A stretch of 64,000 nucleotides of DNA from Druceiella hillmani (GCA_039881145.1 JAYKKI010000016.1:12964501-13028500), one strand, 5' to 3'. Counted from the first letter of the stretch, positions 11,470 to 22,331 are shown. Notes: generated by a model from the letters alone, not told the origin. Numbers and translations are program-made.

Positions 11470-11830
11470 TAATTTAATGCGATTAATTCGAATTGCATTA
11501 AATCGGGTTATCGGACTGATATGTTACTATCATATTTTACACATTTTAACCTGTCAAAAATGACCAAAAGACGGGTCGTGCCATTCTGCGAAGCGACATC
11601 GAATGCATGTACCATATTAAGGACAGACGGTACCGTGATTCAACACGAAGCGCCTTATACGGCGGCGGCATAATGCGACTATACCACTCGTACGTAGGCA
11701 ATATTGCAGGTCGTCTGCAGACGGGCGGCTAACGGTCGGGGCCTCAAGTCAAGCGGAAACGGGCCCCGACGAGACAGAGCCCGCACTGTGTCGCGCTCAC
11801 AGGCCCACTCTTGTTTTCGCTAGCTCTTTT
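11470..11830. promoter_or_regulatory. GC-rich island, candidate regulatory element
   Basis: A strongly GC-rich block (11570-11820) with CArG-like words CCATATTAAGG and CCTTATACGG, and palindromes GTCTGCAGAC and GGGGCCCCG-like. Just upstream, TTAATGC and GCATTAA flank GATTAATTCGAATT (about 11474-11501). On the minus strand TATAAGGCGC could be a TATA box, but no good initiator follows. Nothing codes for a recognisable protein. Confidence 0.3.
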
Positions 11831-12295
11831 GTAATTCTCGCTTCGTATAATATATGTACAGATTGTTTTTTAAAAGCAACTTCTTGAGCGCTTCTTGCGA
11901 ATAGACATTATTTCGAACCGAAAGCTGGTAAATAGACGAGCTGGAATAATGGTTAACATTACAAGTTATTTGAAAGTATTTTTAACAAGTTATTTGAAAG
12001 TATTTTTATAGTTCGAAAGACCGTATAATTGTACAATTTTATTTCAAAGTTTCGTTACTTCTCCTTTTGCTAAATACATTTTGTTAAACGGTATCATCTG
12101 CGGTCACACAACTGTAATACGACTGTAAAGCTACTGAATAAATGTTTACAAGCCATCGTTTGACTTCATCAAGCTAATTCTATGCATAATTGTTGAAGAG
12201 ATCCAATATATTAGCTAAAATGTTAATATTTTCTTAGACTTCTTTGTATAAACAAAAATATGGTCGTTGTCATAGCTTGTATGTTGAGTTTATTA
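11831..12295. other. AT-rich sequence with a small direct repeat
   Basis: AAGTTATTTGAAAGTATTTTTA occurs twice about 24 bp apart near 11961-12008. Otherwise nothing recognised. Confidence 0.55.
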
Positions 12296-12463
12296 CGAAG
12301 CATACGGCCTTTGACGGCACGGTGTACCTTAAAGACCCGGGTCCGATTCCCCATCCTAGCGATCGGGCGGGACTGTACTGGTGTTCTGGTTGGCCGTAAG
12401 AGATTGGTCTCGTAGCAATAAGACCACCATATGTGTCTGTTTTATACATTAAAGTAAGTAAAT
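12296..12463 (+). mobile_element. tRNA-derived SINE with LINE-type tail
   Basis: GGTCCGATTCC (12340-12350) matches the Pol III B box GGTTCGANTCC with one change and is followed by CCC. The A-box region is degraded. The 3' part TAGCAATAAGACCACCAT (about 12413-12430) followed by a TTTTATACATTAAAGTAAG tail is the 3' end I associate with lepidopteran LINEs, which SINEs borrow for retrotransposition. Plus orientation. Exact ends and target-site duplication not defined. Confidence 0.65.
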
Positions 12464-13019
12464 AGATACACAGACGTTAAATTTTATAAGTCTAAAAATT
12501 CTATTCGTTTGATGTCGATATAGTTTAATAATTTGTAAGATATGAATGTATAATTTGCAAAAAGATATATTTGTCTAGCAGCTGAGGAATTATTTTAAAG
12601 ATTTTGTTAAATATGTGAAATATGAATAGCCTTGCAAAGTGTTCGAAGAACTGTATAAAGGCGCAAGATGAGAGTGAAATTGATTAAGACGGTTTGAAGC
12701 GGTTCGTTGTCTTGTATATCTTATTTAGCGAATTACGATGCTCAGAAGAGGATTTCGTTTAAGTTTATATACGTGTGTATCTGCAATCTAAACAAAATAA
12801 TTGATGGAGGACGAGATATAAAAACTTTCATCTCTACCACACGAGTGATACAGGACATGTGAAAATAATGAAGATCGATTACCAAACCAGAGGAGAACTA
12901 AATTTCTGACCGTAAAATAGAATAATAAGTATCGAAGAGATTAAAAGACCTATTTAAAAAAATGTACGCGGAAAGAAAATGATAAAGTCGTGAGGAGAGA
13001 AAATAATTTACCATTTTAT
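12464..13019. other. AT-rich sequence, nothing recognised
   Basis: TATAAAAA at about 12816 is not followed by an initiator. No gene or repeat seen. Confidence 0.5.
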
Positions 13020-13400
13020 CGCGGGATTGTTGACGCGTTTTTCAACTACAAGTGGAAATAAAATAGGATTCATACGCTTTCGAATCTTCTGTAACACTTG
13101 CTACGGTACTCGGGTAAAGTTGTTTCTTGCTAAAAGTCATAAAACGTTGTTAGTTATGCTACATAATTGTACCGCTAGAGAGAATGAAATTAATATCCAC
13201 CGTCTGGCCAAGCGAAACGTCGCCAAGCAGGCATTTGCAATGTAGGCACATGGTTATTATCACCCATCTCGTTATTAATTAGAGCAATTGACCCGAGACT
13301 GCACATTCATAAATACCATTTAAGAGACCAGATTGCTGGCGAGTGGCTTATTAATAGCCACAGTGAACGATGCAATGCGCAAAGTTTCAAGATGTCAAGG
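13020..13400. promoter_or_regulatory. Candidate conserved noncoding element
   Basis: Non-repetitive block of mixed composition with homeodomain and Cdx/Abd-B-like words: GTCATAAAACG (about 13136), ATTAATTAGAGCAATTG (about 13273-13290), GTTATTATCACC (GATA-like, about 13252) and TTATTAATAGCC (about 13349). Two plus-strand frames of 72 and 64 residues cross it without recognisable domains. It reads like a developmental enhancer, but this needs a cross-species alignment. Confidence 0.3.
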
Positions 13401-14079
13401 GTGCGTCGTTGTATGCATTCAGAATTGGAGCCGCTTTGGATATTTATTATCGTGTTTATTTAGTGTAGTGAGAAGATTTGGTTTGTATAATTACAAAAAG
13501 GTGATGAGTTCATCAATAATGATCTGAGGAATGGGAATTCATAAGTATGCATGTCTACATATACCTTACAGAGCTCTTTCGGTATATTGTCGGTACTAGT
13601 AAGAGTGTATCGTAAGTGTTTTATTGGACTAATTTATTGAACGAAGGAAAAGACAAAAAACGAGTGACAGATGCGCCCAGAGAGAGAAATCCTAGATATA
13701 TTTCTTTACTAGTGAAAAGTGCGATAAAAGACATTATCAGTTTCTAAATTCAGTTCAATAGTTTGATATTTTCGGTGGTGTGGAAAATTTTAAAGTTTTT
13801 TTTTATGCCAGCTATATTAAGCCAATTGAATATACACGTAAGTACCACGTATTTTTTATATTAGTCGCTGGAAGTTGGCATTCGTGTACAAAAAAGTGGC
13901 AAACTTTGAATGTGTTAAAAAAGTCCGCCGCAATTTTATTTCAAGTAGTATTTCGTTTTTTTTTCTTTATTGCCTCCTACCGCATTGTGCGAACATAAAA
14001 ATACTTTCATGGCATACGTACCACTCTTAAGCTTTGACAGTGCTAATAACACGTTGTCGGCAACGTACATGTCAATTCC
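13401..14079. other. AT-rich sequence, nothing recognised
   Basis: No gene, repeat family or clear control site. A 72-residue frame at 13780-13998 has background composition. Confidence 0.5.
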
Positions 14080-14420
14080 CGACGTATTTCAACTGTATTT
14101 AAACAAAATTGTTAGGTAACTCGCGACCGGGGAGTCAGATTCATGCGAGTTGTGATTCACGGGAGACGCAAAAAACGACGGTTTGCATTAGTCGCGAGTG
14201 GGTGATTGACTCCGTCGAGCGAGCAGATACAATTACACCCCTGACTCATTAGACTTTAGACAGATGTTCGAGTCGTGCTGAAAGAAGTATCGAGTCACTG
14301 GGACGGAGCGAGTTAAGTGTTCAATTATGTCTCGCTACATTTTGGAGTCCGTTGGATTTCCCGCTTTGTCGGTGGTTGTTTTTAACTTTGTTTGTTATTG
14401 CATACCCGATGATGAAAGTG
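14080..14420. promoter_or_regulatory. GC-rich island dense in GAGTC/TGACTC words
   Basis: About 340 bp with higher GC. TGACTCA (AP-1-like, about 14241) sits among at least six GAGTC or GACTC words between 14130 and 14350. No long open frame and no TATA/initiator pair found. Candidate enhancer or promoter-proximal element. Confidence 0.3.
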
Positions 14421-14794
14421 CTCGATTGAAACGATTGTTTGCAACTGGCAGATTCCGTTCAAGTGTACATAAGATTTAATATAATAGACGTTGTTATAAA
14501 TAAAATGAAGTTCGTTAATTTAACAATGTAACCTGCTTATTTCAGTTGTTAGGACAACATTATGTAAATATTAATTAAAACCGGTTATTGTGATGTGGAT
14601 AGAGATTATAGGATTATTCTGAAAATTTAGGTTATAAATTATTATTAGAATCCTACAGGCTGTGTCAAATTAGGCAAAGGTTGCAAAGTGATATTTAAGA
14701 GTGAAAACGTAAAAAAAGATAAATGTATATTAGTATAGATAAAACAAATTTATTTTAACTTTACGCAAGTTACAATATGTTTAAAAAAACCTGT
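14421..14794. other. AT-rich sequence, nothing recognised
   Basis: Nothing identifiable before the lepidopteran repeat that starts at 14795. Confidence 0.5.
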
Positions 14795-15350
14795 AAGCAC
14801 GAGTGGAACTCACACTATGGATTCTGTACACATTTAGGTATTTATGGACATTCAATGGTACATAATATTCTTATTAAACTGTTCACAAAATTTTTATTTT
14901 TAGAACGAAAATATATTGCCTACTATATCTTTCACAGGCGCATATTTAAAAAAACATTTTGTTTATATGATATAACTACAAATGAACGATTTACGGATTT
15001 TTTTCCTTTACTAACAAGTAAAGGAAAAAAATCCGTAAATCGTAATCTGTAAGACCTTGCTTGTTGCTAAATTTCATGATGTTAGGTCAACGGGAAGTAC
15101 CCTATAAGTTTTGATTTATTTGCGAGTGTCAAAATGTGTAGTACAAATGGCAATATTTTTAGGGTTTTTCTTTATTGCATTGACTTAGATGCTTTTTTAC
15201 AGCTTCGAGGGACCATAAAGCCAAGTATTTGATATAAATTTCAACTCGACACCTCCAAGCGTTCCTGAGGAAAAGGGTCTTGACAGACGGAGAGCGATGT
15301 TATTCTTTAGTGTTCCTTTTTTCCTTTTGAGGTACGGAACTCTAAAAATA
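14795..15350 (-). mobile_element. Dispersed lepidopteran repeat (TTAGGGTTCCGTACC family), copy A
   Basis: Read on the minus strand it starts TTTTTAGAGTTCCGTACCTC and ends in TGAGTTCCACTCGTGCTT. On the plus strand its blocks are AAGCACGAGTGGAAC, CGAAAATATATTGCC, GATATAACTACAAATGAACG, GGTCAACGGGAAGTACC, GTGTCAAAATGTG, TTCCTGAGGAAAAGGGTC and GAGGTACGGAACTC, in the same order as at 53272-53802. The family is non-autonomous with no conserved reading frame; a 91-residue frame here (14777-15052) is incidental. Copy A contains a perfect 26-bp-arm palindrome (14987-15042) absent from copy C. Confidence 0.85.
14987..15042. repeat. Perfect 26-bp inverted repeat inside copy A
   Basis: The left arm 14987-15012 begins CGATTTACGGATTTTTTTCC, the loop is AACA, and the right arm 15017-15042 is the exact reverse complement. 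The matching segment at 53454-53500 has only one arm and runs on into a TGTGCTGTAAGAGG-like continuation. The second arm was therefore added in this copy. Confidence 0.97.
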
Positions 15351-15858
15351 TACATATTCCACAAATAAGGTTGATGGACGCTTTAGTCGAAATTGGATAT
15401 AATTTAACAAATTTTTTTGACAAGCAGTGACAAGTTTAATTAGAAAGCGTGACCTAGATTAGAAAATAAACACACGATTTGGATAGAATTTTTTTTGTAT
15501 TTTGGACTTATTTCGTAATTAAATTTAGTTATTATCATCAAACTATATTCCAAACGCATTTAAAAAAAATGAATTAAAACATATGTTTCTATTTCAGGGA
15601 CAGAAAAAAATTGATAATCGGTTGCATGTTAATTTCGGACGGTCACATTAGATTTAAAAAAATGGTCATTATTTAAAACTTGAGATAAAAAACATTTTAA
15701 AAATTAAATATTAGAACGTTTTGTTTATGAGGCTTTGCTTATACACATGCCACATACCACATGCTCCTGTATAAAGCCATAAGCTAACATTTAGAATAAA
15801 AATTAATAAAAAGCTCTTAGTCCCCCAAAGGAAATGTTTTAAGGTATTGTTTTCTGAT
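15351..15858. other. AT-rich spacer between two opposed repeat copies
   Basis: About 500 bp with no recognised content, separating copies A (minus) and B (plus) of the same family. Confidence 0.5.
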
Positions 15859-16316
15859 TTTTAGGGTTCCGAATCTTAAAAGGAAAAGCGGTACCTAAAC
15901 CCGATTACTCACATGTATGTCTGTCTATCACAGTCGTTTTTCACATAAACCGCATGACGTAGAAACTTGAAATTTGGCAAAGTTATAATATTAACCCGTA
16001 CATATCTCAAGAGCTACACTCAAAAATATTTATATGAAAATATTAAGGAATAGTAAATTAAATACTTGCAAAAAAATGGTCATCCCCCACCGAAACTGAG
16101 TAGTTTCGAAACTTAAATTGTGACAAAAATAATTTTTTTTAAAAATGTTGTAGAAAAACTATAGAGATTATCCTAGATCTTATAATTTTTTAAATATGCT
16201 GTGAAAGTTATAGTAGACGATATTAATATTCGTAAATATTTTATTAGAAATATTTATAACTGTCAAAATGTGTAAGGAACACCCGTAGTGTCAGTTCTAC
16301 TCGTGCTTGAAAAGTA
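15859..16316 (+). mobile_element. Dispersed lepidopteran repeat (TTAGGGTTCCGTACC family), copy B
   Basis: Starts TTTTTAGGGTTCCGAATCTT, then ACATGTATGTCTGTCTATCA, CGCATGACGTAGAAACTTGA, AAATTTGGCAAAG and GATTATCCTAG, and ends CACCCGTAGTGTCAGTTCTA then CTCGTGCTTG. This is the plus-strand counterpart of copies A and C. No coding capacity. Confidence 0.85.
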
Positions 16317-16434
16317 TTTTATTTATCGACACAACATAAATTTACGACATTATTTAACTTTTAAGTAATCGTGAACATATATCAATATTATTTAAAAAAA
16401 TAAATTTAACGAAAGATGTTATTGGGAAAAAATT

Positions 16435-16615
16435 ACGCATCGGTGTCGTAAGTAAAAATATGCAATTGACGCATGGGTGTCACAAGTAAAAATATGCAAT
16501 TGATACATCGCTGTCACAAGTAAAAATATGCAGTTGACGCATCACTGTCACGAGTAAAAATATGCAATTGACGCATCGCTGTTAAACGTAAAAATACGCA
16601 AAAAAGTAAAAATAT
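16435..16615. repeat. 34-bp minisatellite, about 5 units
   Basis: ACGCATCG or a close variant at 16435, 16469, 16503, 16537 and 16571, exactly 34 bp apart, each unit holding GTAAAAATATGCAATTG. A shortened, degraded unit follows to about 16615. The 81-residue minus frame at 16759-16514 is partly made of this repeat. Confidence 0.93.
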
Positions 16616-18080
16616 GCAAAACATACAAAACAATGGTCGTTTATAAATCATTACGAAAATATAAAATAACAGGCAGGTATTTTCCAAGTCCAAGTCAAAT
16701 TCGATCTGACGCAGAGGCACGAAGATGCAGTGGCAGAAGTTAAAAAGTGTAATTTTCATAGATACTATTATCGGAGAATGTCTGTTTATATGAAAGCAGT
16801 CCGAGTCCCAGTAACGGTTGTAAAGGTGTCTGAAATGGCAGAAGAGTCATAATGGCCGTTCTGGTTGCGAAAGATTAGTAAACTTCAAGCGGAGATGACA
16901 TTTAAAACTGTGTAACTTTCACAATTTGTTGTGAGAAAGTAATTTGACCCACTAGATGTTTTTCATCAATAGAGCACAGTTAAAATTAATTTGGGAAGTA
17001 AATATAAGATGTATTAATGTTGTAATATTTATTATATATAACAAGAACTTAAAAAAACCTCGCGCTCAATTGCTAACGTATTTTTGGTGTCTTAAATAAC
17101 AGAGAAAAATATCCTCTTTATAACAGAGAAAAATAGGTGTCTTAAATAACAGAGAAAAATAAACCTGGATTCAAAATCTGCTCGAAGGGTAAAGGAACTT
17201 AAACATCGTTTGTTAAGTATATAGGAGTATAAATTATTTTCTTAGCAATAAAAAGTTTATATTTGCATAAAAGGCTTATTCAAAATTATAAAGTTACAAG
17301 TATGGCGTTATTTCAAAATGTTGTCTATGTTTTTTAAAAGGATTTTGCACAACAGTATTGCATAAAAAGTATATTTTTTTCTCTTTCAACTATATCTTGA
17401 AACGATTGAAACTTAGTTTCTCAAAGATTAATATTACATTTTAACTTTGAATCCTTTTAATCTGCGTATTATTTATGTTCAAATATTATTGTTTCAGAAA
17501 TGTTGAACAAAGGAATTTCTTCACTAGGTGCTTTATTAAATTTTAGGAACACAGCCTATCCCCAATCAACCAACACTGTTCATATGGCTATGCCAATTGA
17601 GTTCGGTAAAAAAATAAGTAGTTCTTTATTACCTATCTCTACAAAGTATACTATACATTAGTTAAACAGGTATTTTTTTAAAAATGACTATTTATTACCT
17701 AGCATCTATTTGCATGTATTTTAAGAATGAAAGAATATTATACTTGATAACCTGATAACCTGAATATGAAACGGACACACGAAACTCCAATACCTAACAA
17801 ATACCTTCAGCAGCCGTGCCAGATTTCAACATCGCCTGATCATAGATACCGAACTGTCACTGCAAATATCATGTTACGATACAGATACATAACAAACTAG
17901 CTGGCGTTGTTAGTTTAGGTGAAGGGAGTTTTTCGAACAATGCTGCTATTTTTATTTACTCTTTCAGCTTGGAAACATTGAAGCAGTCGAGCGTTGTATT
18001 AGATGTTATATGAGATTTTACGAAGAAGTTGCTTGAGAAGTGTACTTCAGTATAACAGCACGAAATGACGGTATATTCTG
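16616..18080. other. AT-rich sequence with one small duplication
   Basis: GGTGTCTTAAATAACAGAG occurs at 17087 and 17136 (49 bp apart), with ATAACAGAGAAAAATA in between as a third partial. Otherwise no gene or element seen in about 1.4 kb. Confidence 0.55.
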
Positions 18081-18577
18081 TCTAATATAATATTATGGAT
18101 CGATCAACGTAATTTATAATACAAAGGATCTGTCAATAATCTATAATATTAAGGATCAATCAACAATTTATATAGCATTAAGGATTGATCAAAATATTGG
18201 GCACCATATCGGTAGTCTCTAGTCTTAGAAATGAATTAAATCTTTATAATATTAGAGATCAATTAACAATTTCAGAAAAATCTCTAAACTTTTGTTGGAA
18301 AAGATCATTTTCAAATATTAAATCTGCCTACATATGCTGTTTAATTTTGCTAAAATGCTGTCTACATTTTGAATATTTGAAAATAATCTTTTACAACAAA
18401 TGTTTAGAGATTTATTTGAGATTGTTAATGGATCTCTAACATTATGGATTGTTCATTCTTAAGATTACAGATTCTTGATTGGACCCCAATGTCTTGATTG
18501 GTCCCTAATAATACATAAATTGTTGACTGATACTTAATATTATAGATAATTAATTGACTCCCAATATAATGTATTAC
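18081..18577. mobile_element. Giant foldback element with tandemly repeated arms
   Basis: The core is an imperfect inverted repeat: 18251-18324 (ATTAGAGATCAATTAACAAT ... AAAAGATCATTTTCAAATAT) against 18368-18440, which read backwards gives GTTAGAGATCCATTAACAAT ... AAAAGATTATTTTCAAATAT. The loop is about 43 nt. Outside the core both arms are made of diverged 27-40-bp units of the type TAATATTAAGGATCAATCAA, pointing inward on the left (about 18081-18200) and in reverse complement on the right (about 18441-18577). This resembles the architecture of Foldback/Galileo-type elements: tandem repeats inside long inverted arms. An 84-residue frame across the core is incidental. No transposase. Confidence 0.75.
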
Positions 18578-18630
18578 AGAAGATGGTTCATTTGTCATTT
18601 TTTTCCGATTGTTCCTTACTTAATGTTTTT

Positions 18631-18892
18631 AAATATTGAATATATTTGACGTTAATCTTGTAGAAATTCATTATTCACAATTAAATGAAACTAGGTGATG
18701 TAGTATTACTTCTACTTTCTTTAAGTTCTTTACCATGACCTAGGTTTCGTTTTTTTACATCTTCAGGTGGGCTATTAGTTAATCTTTGCTAATAGCCCAC
18801 TTGAAGACGTTGTAATGCAACGAACCTAGGTCGTGGTAAAGAACTTCAAGAAAGTGGAAGTTTTACTAAATCACGTAGTTTCATTTAATTGT
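18631..18892 (+). mobile_element. Palindromic foldback element, copy 2 (full palindrome)
   Basis: Outer segment 18631-18676 (AAATATTGAATATATTTGAC...), then a left arm 18677-18776 and right arm about 18788-18892 that are reverse complements: ATTAAATGAAACTAGGTGAT against ATCACGTAGTTTCATTTAAT, TTCTTTACCATGACCTAGGT against ACCTAGGTCGTGGTAAAGAA, and CTTCAGGTGGGCTATTA against TAATAGCCCACTTGAAG. The outer segment is on the left side only. It could fold into a ~100-bp hairpin. No open frame. Confidence 0.88.
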
Positions 18893-18949
18893 AATTAATG
18901 TTTTCAGTTAAGTAACGAATTGCTACTAAGTTTAGCTAATATAAATTTT

Positions 18950-19470
18950 GTATTATGGCGTAACATAAAGGTAATTAACCACGCATTTTATTATCCACGG
19001 TATCTTTCGCGGCGTGCTCGCTTTTCAACATCGCAGATCAATAAATGTTACCTTTTCAAAACCTACATAAAAGCCGATAAATGAAAAATTCAAACGTCCG
19101 TAAACTGTAAACTACACAGACCAACGCTGCAAAGTGGGACAAAAACGACCACATGAAATTCCCCAATACATTTGGCTCCATCGTCGCACTTGGCATTTCT
19201 TCGCCGCACCTACTCGACAGCAAAAAACGTTGAATTCGGACTCGCGCACCGTGGTTCAACGTCTGCCGCGTGCGGGGTCGTCGCCACCAAACTGCAGTTG
19301 TTTCTCGACATGCCGCTCGGTACAAAAAAAAAATACAATTAAATATTATATACAGTACACGACGTGGAAACGTTTGGAGGAGAGAAATCGGCCAGCAACA
19401 GTTGAGGCAAGTTGTTTGGTAAAAAAAATTCACTACGCTATTTAAAAAGAGGATAACTTTCATCTCGGTG
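18950..19470. promoter_or_regulatory. GC-richer block with overlapping frames on both strands
   Basis: Between about 19010 and 19400 the GC content rises. A 135-residue minus frame (19463-19056) and a 103-residue plus frame (19134-19445) overlap. Neither shows a recognisable domain, and such mirror frames are typical of CpG-rich noncoding DNA. The minus frame has hydrophobic stretches at both ends, but these come from AT-rich flanks. Candidate regulatory island or an unrecognised exon. Confidence 0.25.
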
Positions 19471-20746
19471 GCAGTTTACAAGCTAAATCAGTAAAGTCTA
19501 ACGTACACTTGATATTGCAATTAATAACGCACAAGTGAAATAACTTCAGCTAAATGGTAAAAACAGTTGAATCAAATGATAATTGAAACCATATAGTCAA
19601 AATGAATCCCAAGCAATATGAAAATTAGACATTTTATGCACTATACCCGCCATTATTATAATTTTTATAAGAGATTCAGAACCAGTATAAAACTTAAAGT
19701 TTATTAAACAATCTATACATAGCCTTAGATAATTGCACCAACAAGCGAGCTTCCCTACTCCGGACCTTTTTTGCAATTGTAGATGTAACTGTAAGAACTG
19801 CCTCTGGAGATCGATGTCTGTATTATCATTTTGTTCAAAGTTTATTAACTCTCCAATAAATCCGATATCAATACTTTGAACATTAATTCTAATTTGAAAA
19901 TTCATCCAGAATCCAGAATTCAATCCCCTATATGGTAAATTTAGGTCCAAATGTTCTTAACAGACGACGCTCTACTTTGTTTACGTAATTGGTGCATGCC
20001 GTTAATTTGGCAAAACCGCTTAGAACATAAAGCGAATAAACATAATAGTTTGAGAATAGCATATCTGAGATTTCAGCATTAAAATTTGGATGTTGTGTAT
20101 AATAGATATGCCAAATATATATATACAGAAATAGAAAGAGAGAGAAGAAATATTTTTTAGACTAGATAAAATACCGAAAAGGAGTATGGCATATTCATGA
20201 AATATCTGTCTTTAAAACATCTAAATATTTGTCACACTAAAAATATAATCATTTATTTCTCATCGACTGTACTCCGAAACGAATAGCGAGAGATTATTTC
20301 AAGGAAAATGATTAAGCACTTTAAAATTAGCCTGAACTGATCATTAGACACTTATCCTCTATTAAACGGTAGCGTTGGAAATACAAAGATTCCTTTTACA
20401 GTACAGCAATATTAGAAGTATAAGAAAAAAAACTGTTTGGGACTTGTTTGAAGTAAACATTTTGTTTTATATATTTAGAAACGTACAGAATTATAGAATT
20501 CGATTTAGCATGTATTGTTACGACTATAGCTTGTATTATGAGACTTTTAGCAGAAATTATTAACTTTTTATATCCGATTATTATTTTAATCTTCGTAAAC
20601 TCCTACATTACTTACAGAAAGTCTACTTTTCCATGTTTTTCGAATTTTTTTGATATCCAATTTGGAGCAAAAAATTATTTTCATATGTTCATTTGTAAGA
20701 TATCTCTTTTGACTTTTGGATAAATACTATATATATTAACAGTATT
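19471..20746. other. AT-rich sequence, nothing recognised
   Basis: About 1.3 kb of AT-rich DNA. Frames at 19950-19597 (minus) and 20375-20563 (plus) have background composition and no domain. Confidence 0.5.
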
Positions 20747-20815
20747 TTAGCAAGTAGGCACGCGACAGCGTAATCATGTGCGGTTTGAATCGCGTCCGTG
20801 CCAGATTTTTTTCTA
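20747..20815 (+). ncRNA. tRNA-like / Pol III-like relic
   Basis: TAGCAAGTAGG (A-box-like) at 20748, GGTTTGAATCG (B-box-like, 20782-20792), a perfect 6-bp terminal stem GGCACG (20757-20762) with CGTGCC (20797-20802), and a run of seven T at 20806-20812 that could act as a Pol III terminator. At 46 nt between stem ends it is too short for a complete tRNA, so it is either a decayed tRNA/SINE head or a small hairpin RNA gene. No SINE body follows. Confidence 0.3.
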
Positions 20816-22331
20816 TACTACACGATTTATACAAAAAACAACACTGAAATTATAAGTTCTTACACTGCCGTAATATAATCATTACTGCAATAAGACAGGA
20901 GGCAATTTGATATATAATGTATAGAAAACAACCGATTAGGCCTTAAGCTGATTATTCGATTATCGAATTCATTTATAAGCTTTCTTTTCAACCAACTAGT
21001 TGGTTTAGGTGAGTACAAGAATATTAGTTACAACTGTAGTAATTAATTAAATAATTCACGTAATAATTAAAGCAATTACACTACATTTAGTAAATTGTTT
21101 GCTTTTTATTTAATGTAAAATAATAAACTTCAAATATAATGTGTATTGATTTTAGTATATGAACAACATGAAAGTTTATTAGTGATCCAATAATAGTTAG
21201 TGAAAAAATGGCTTGGTAATAAGTGTTTGAAGCGAAATGGATAATGTTTTATGTTGTTTCTCGTGAAAGTATTTGGTTTGTGTGTGAACATTATATAACG
21301 TCTTTTCATGGATTTTCCATACGCTTCAATAGGTGGTGGTATTATCACGTTGCTAGTACCAAACTTCGATTAAATGTGCCTGCAGTTTGGCATTCAGCTG
21401 ATAAATGGAATTTTGCGGTCTATTTGTTAAATATTCCAAATTAATCACTGATATAATTGATGTGGTATTCAAGAAAGATACTTATGGTTAATTTGAGTAA
21501 TATTCGAAAACAACTGAACAAAAATCGAACCAATCATGAACCAATATTACGCGTTTAAAAGTGAAAAAAATGGAAAATAGTCACATTTAATCATTGATAA
21601 GTAATTTTTCATTCAGCAAAAACCGTAAAGACACTAATGTCCTTTCTAACCCAGTTATGCTATGTTAACTAATAAGTTACGGACGTTTTTTACCTTGTCT
21701 TTTCTCACTCGAATTCTCGTTAGCTTAGTAACTGATTGATTTTTTTTCACGGTTTGTATTCGACGTTACTAGAGCGACGACGAGGTGCTAAGCGGTCGGA
21801 TGATTTCTAACGTTATTGAATTGGGGTTACAGCAGGTCAGGAATTAAGTATTTCTCAATGTGTACGTGCAAAAACGTGATCAACTTTATTCTGAGTATAA
21901 CCCTGAATAATATGGATTTGAAAGAAGTTAAAGGAAATTAGTGGCTGAATTAGCGGTTAATTCAATTGAAGTAGATAAAAGTTCTTAATTACGAAAGATA
22001 CAAATATATTAGGTTTAAGAAAACTTTACAAGAATTTATTGTCCGAATGATTAAAAAGAAACTGAAAAACTTTAGTAATGCTACTTTAATTCTAAAGAAA
22101 GAAGGGTCTAGAGAATTCAATTTTAATTTCGGCCTTGTTTGTTTTGGCTTTACAGAATAAGCCCTTTAAACTCCACATTGTATTTGAAACTAAATTACTT
22201 ATTCAAACATATTCTCCAGTATACGAGCAGTAGTTGGAGACGCTACCGGAAAAGGTCCAATAGCTCGCTAATATTTGATGTTAACAAGTTCGTTTATTCT
22301 CGTCGAATCATACAATAATAAAGACACAAGA
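20816..22331. other. AT-rich sequence, nothing recognised
   Basis: Contains a mildly GC-richer patch at 21660-21830 (GAGCGACGACGAGGTGC) without other support. No gene or element seen. Confidence 0.5.

Noticed and set aside
12790..12870. TATAAAAA at about 12816 as a core promoter
   Set aside because: No initiator at the expected distance and no leader or exon with distinct composition.
19056..19463. 135-residue minus-strand frame, the second longest in the window
   Set aside because: No domain; a 103-residue frame overlaps on the other strand, as expected of CpG-rich DNA with few stops. Kept only as a GC-rich block.
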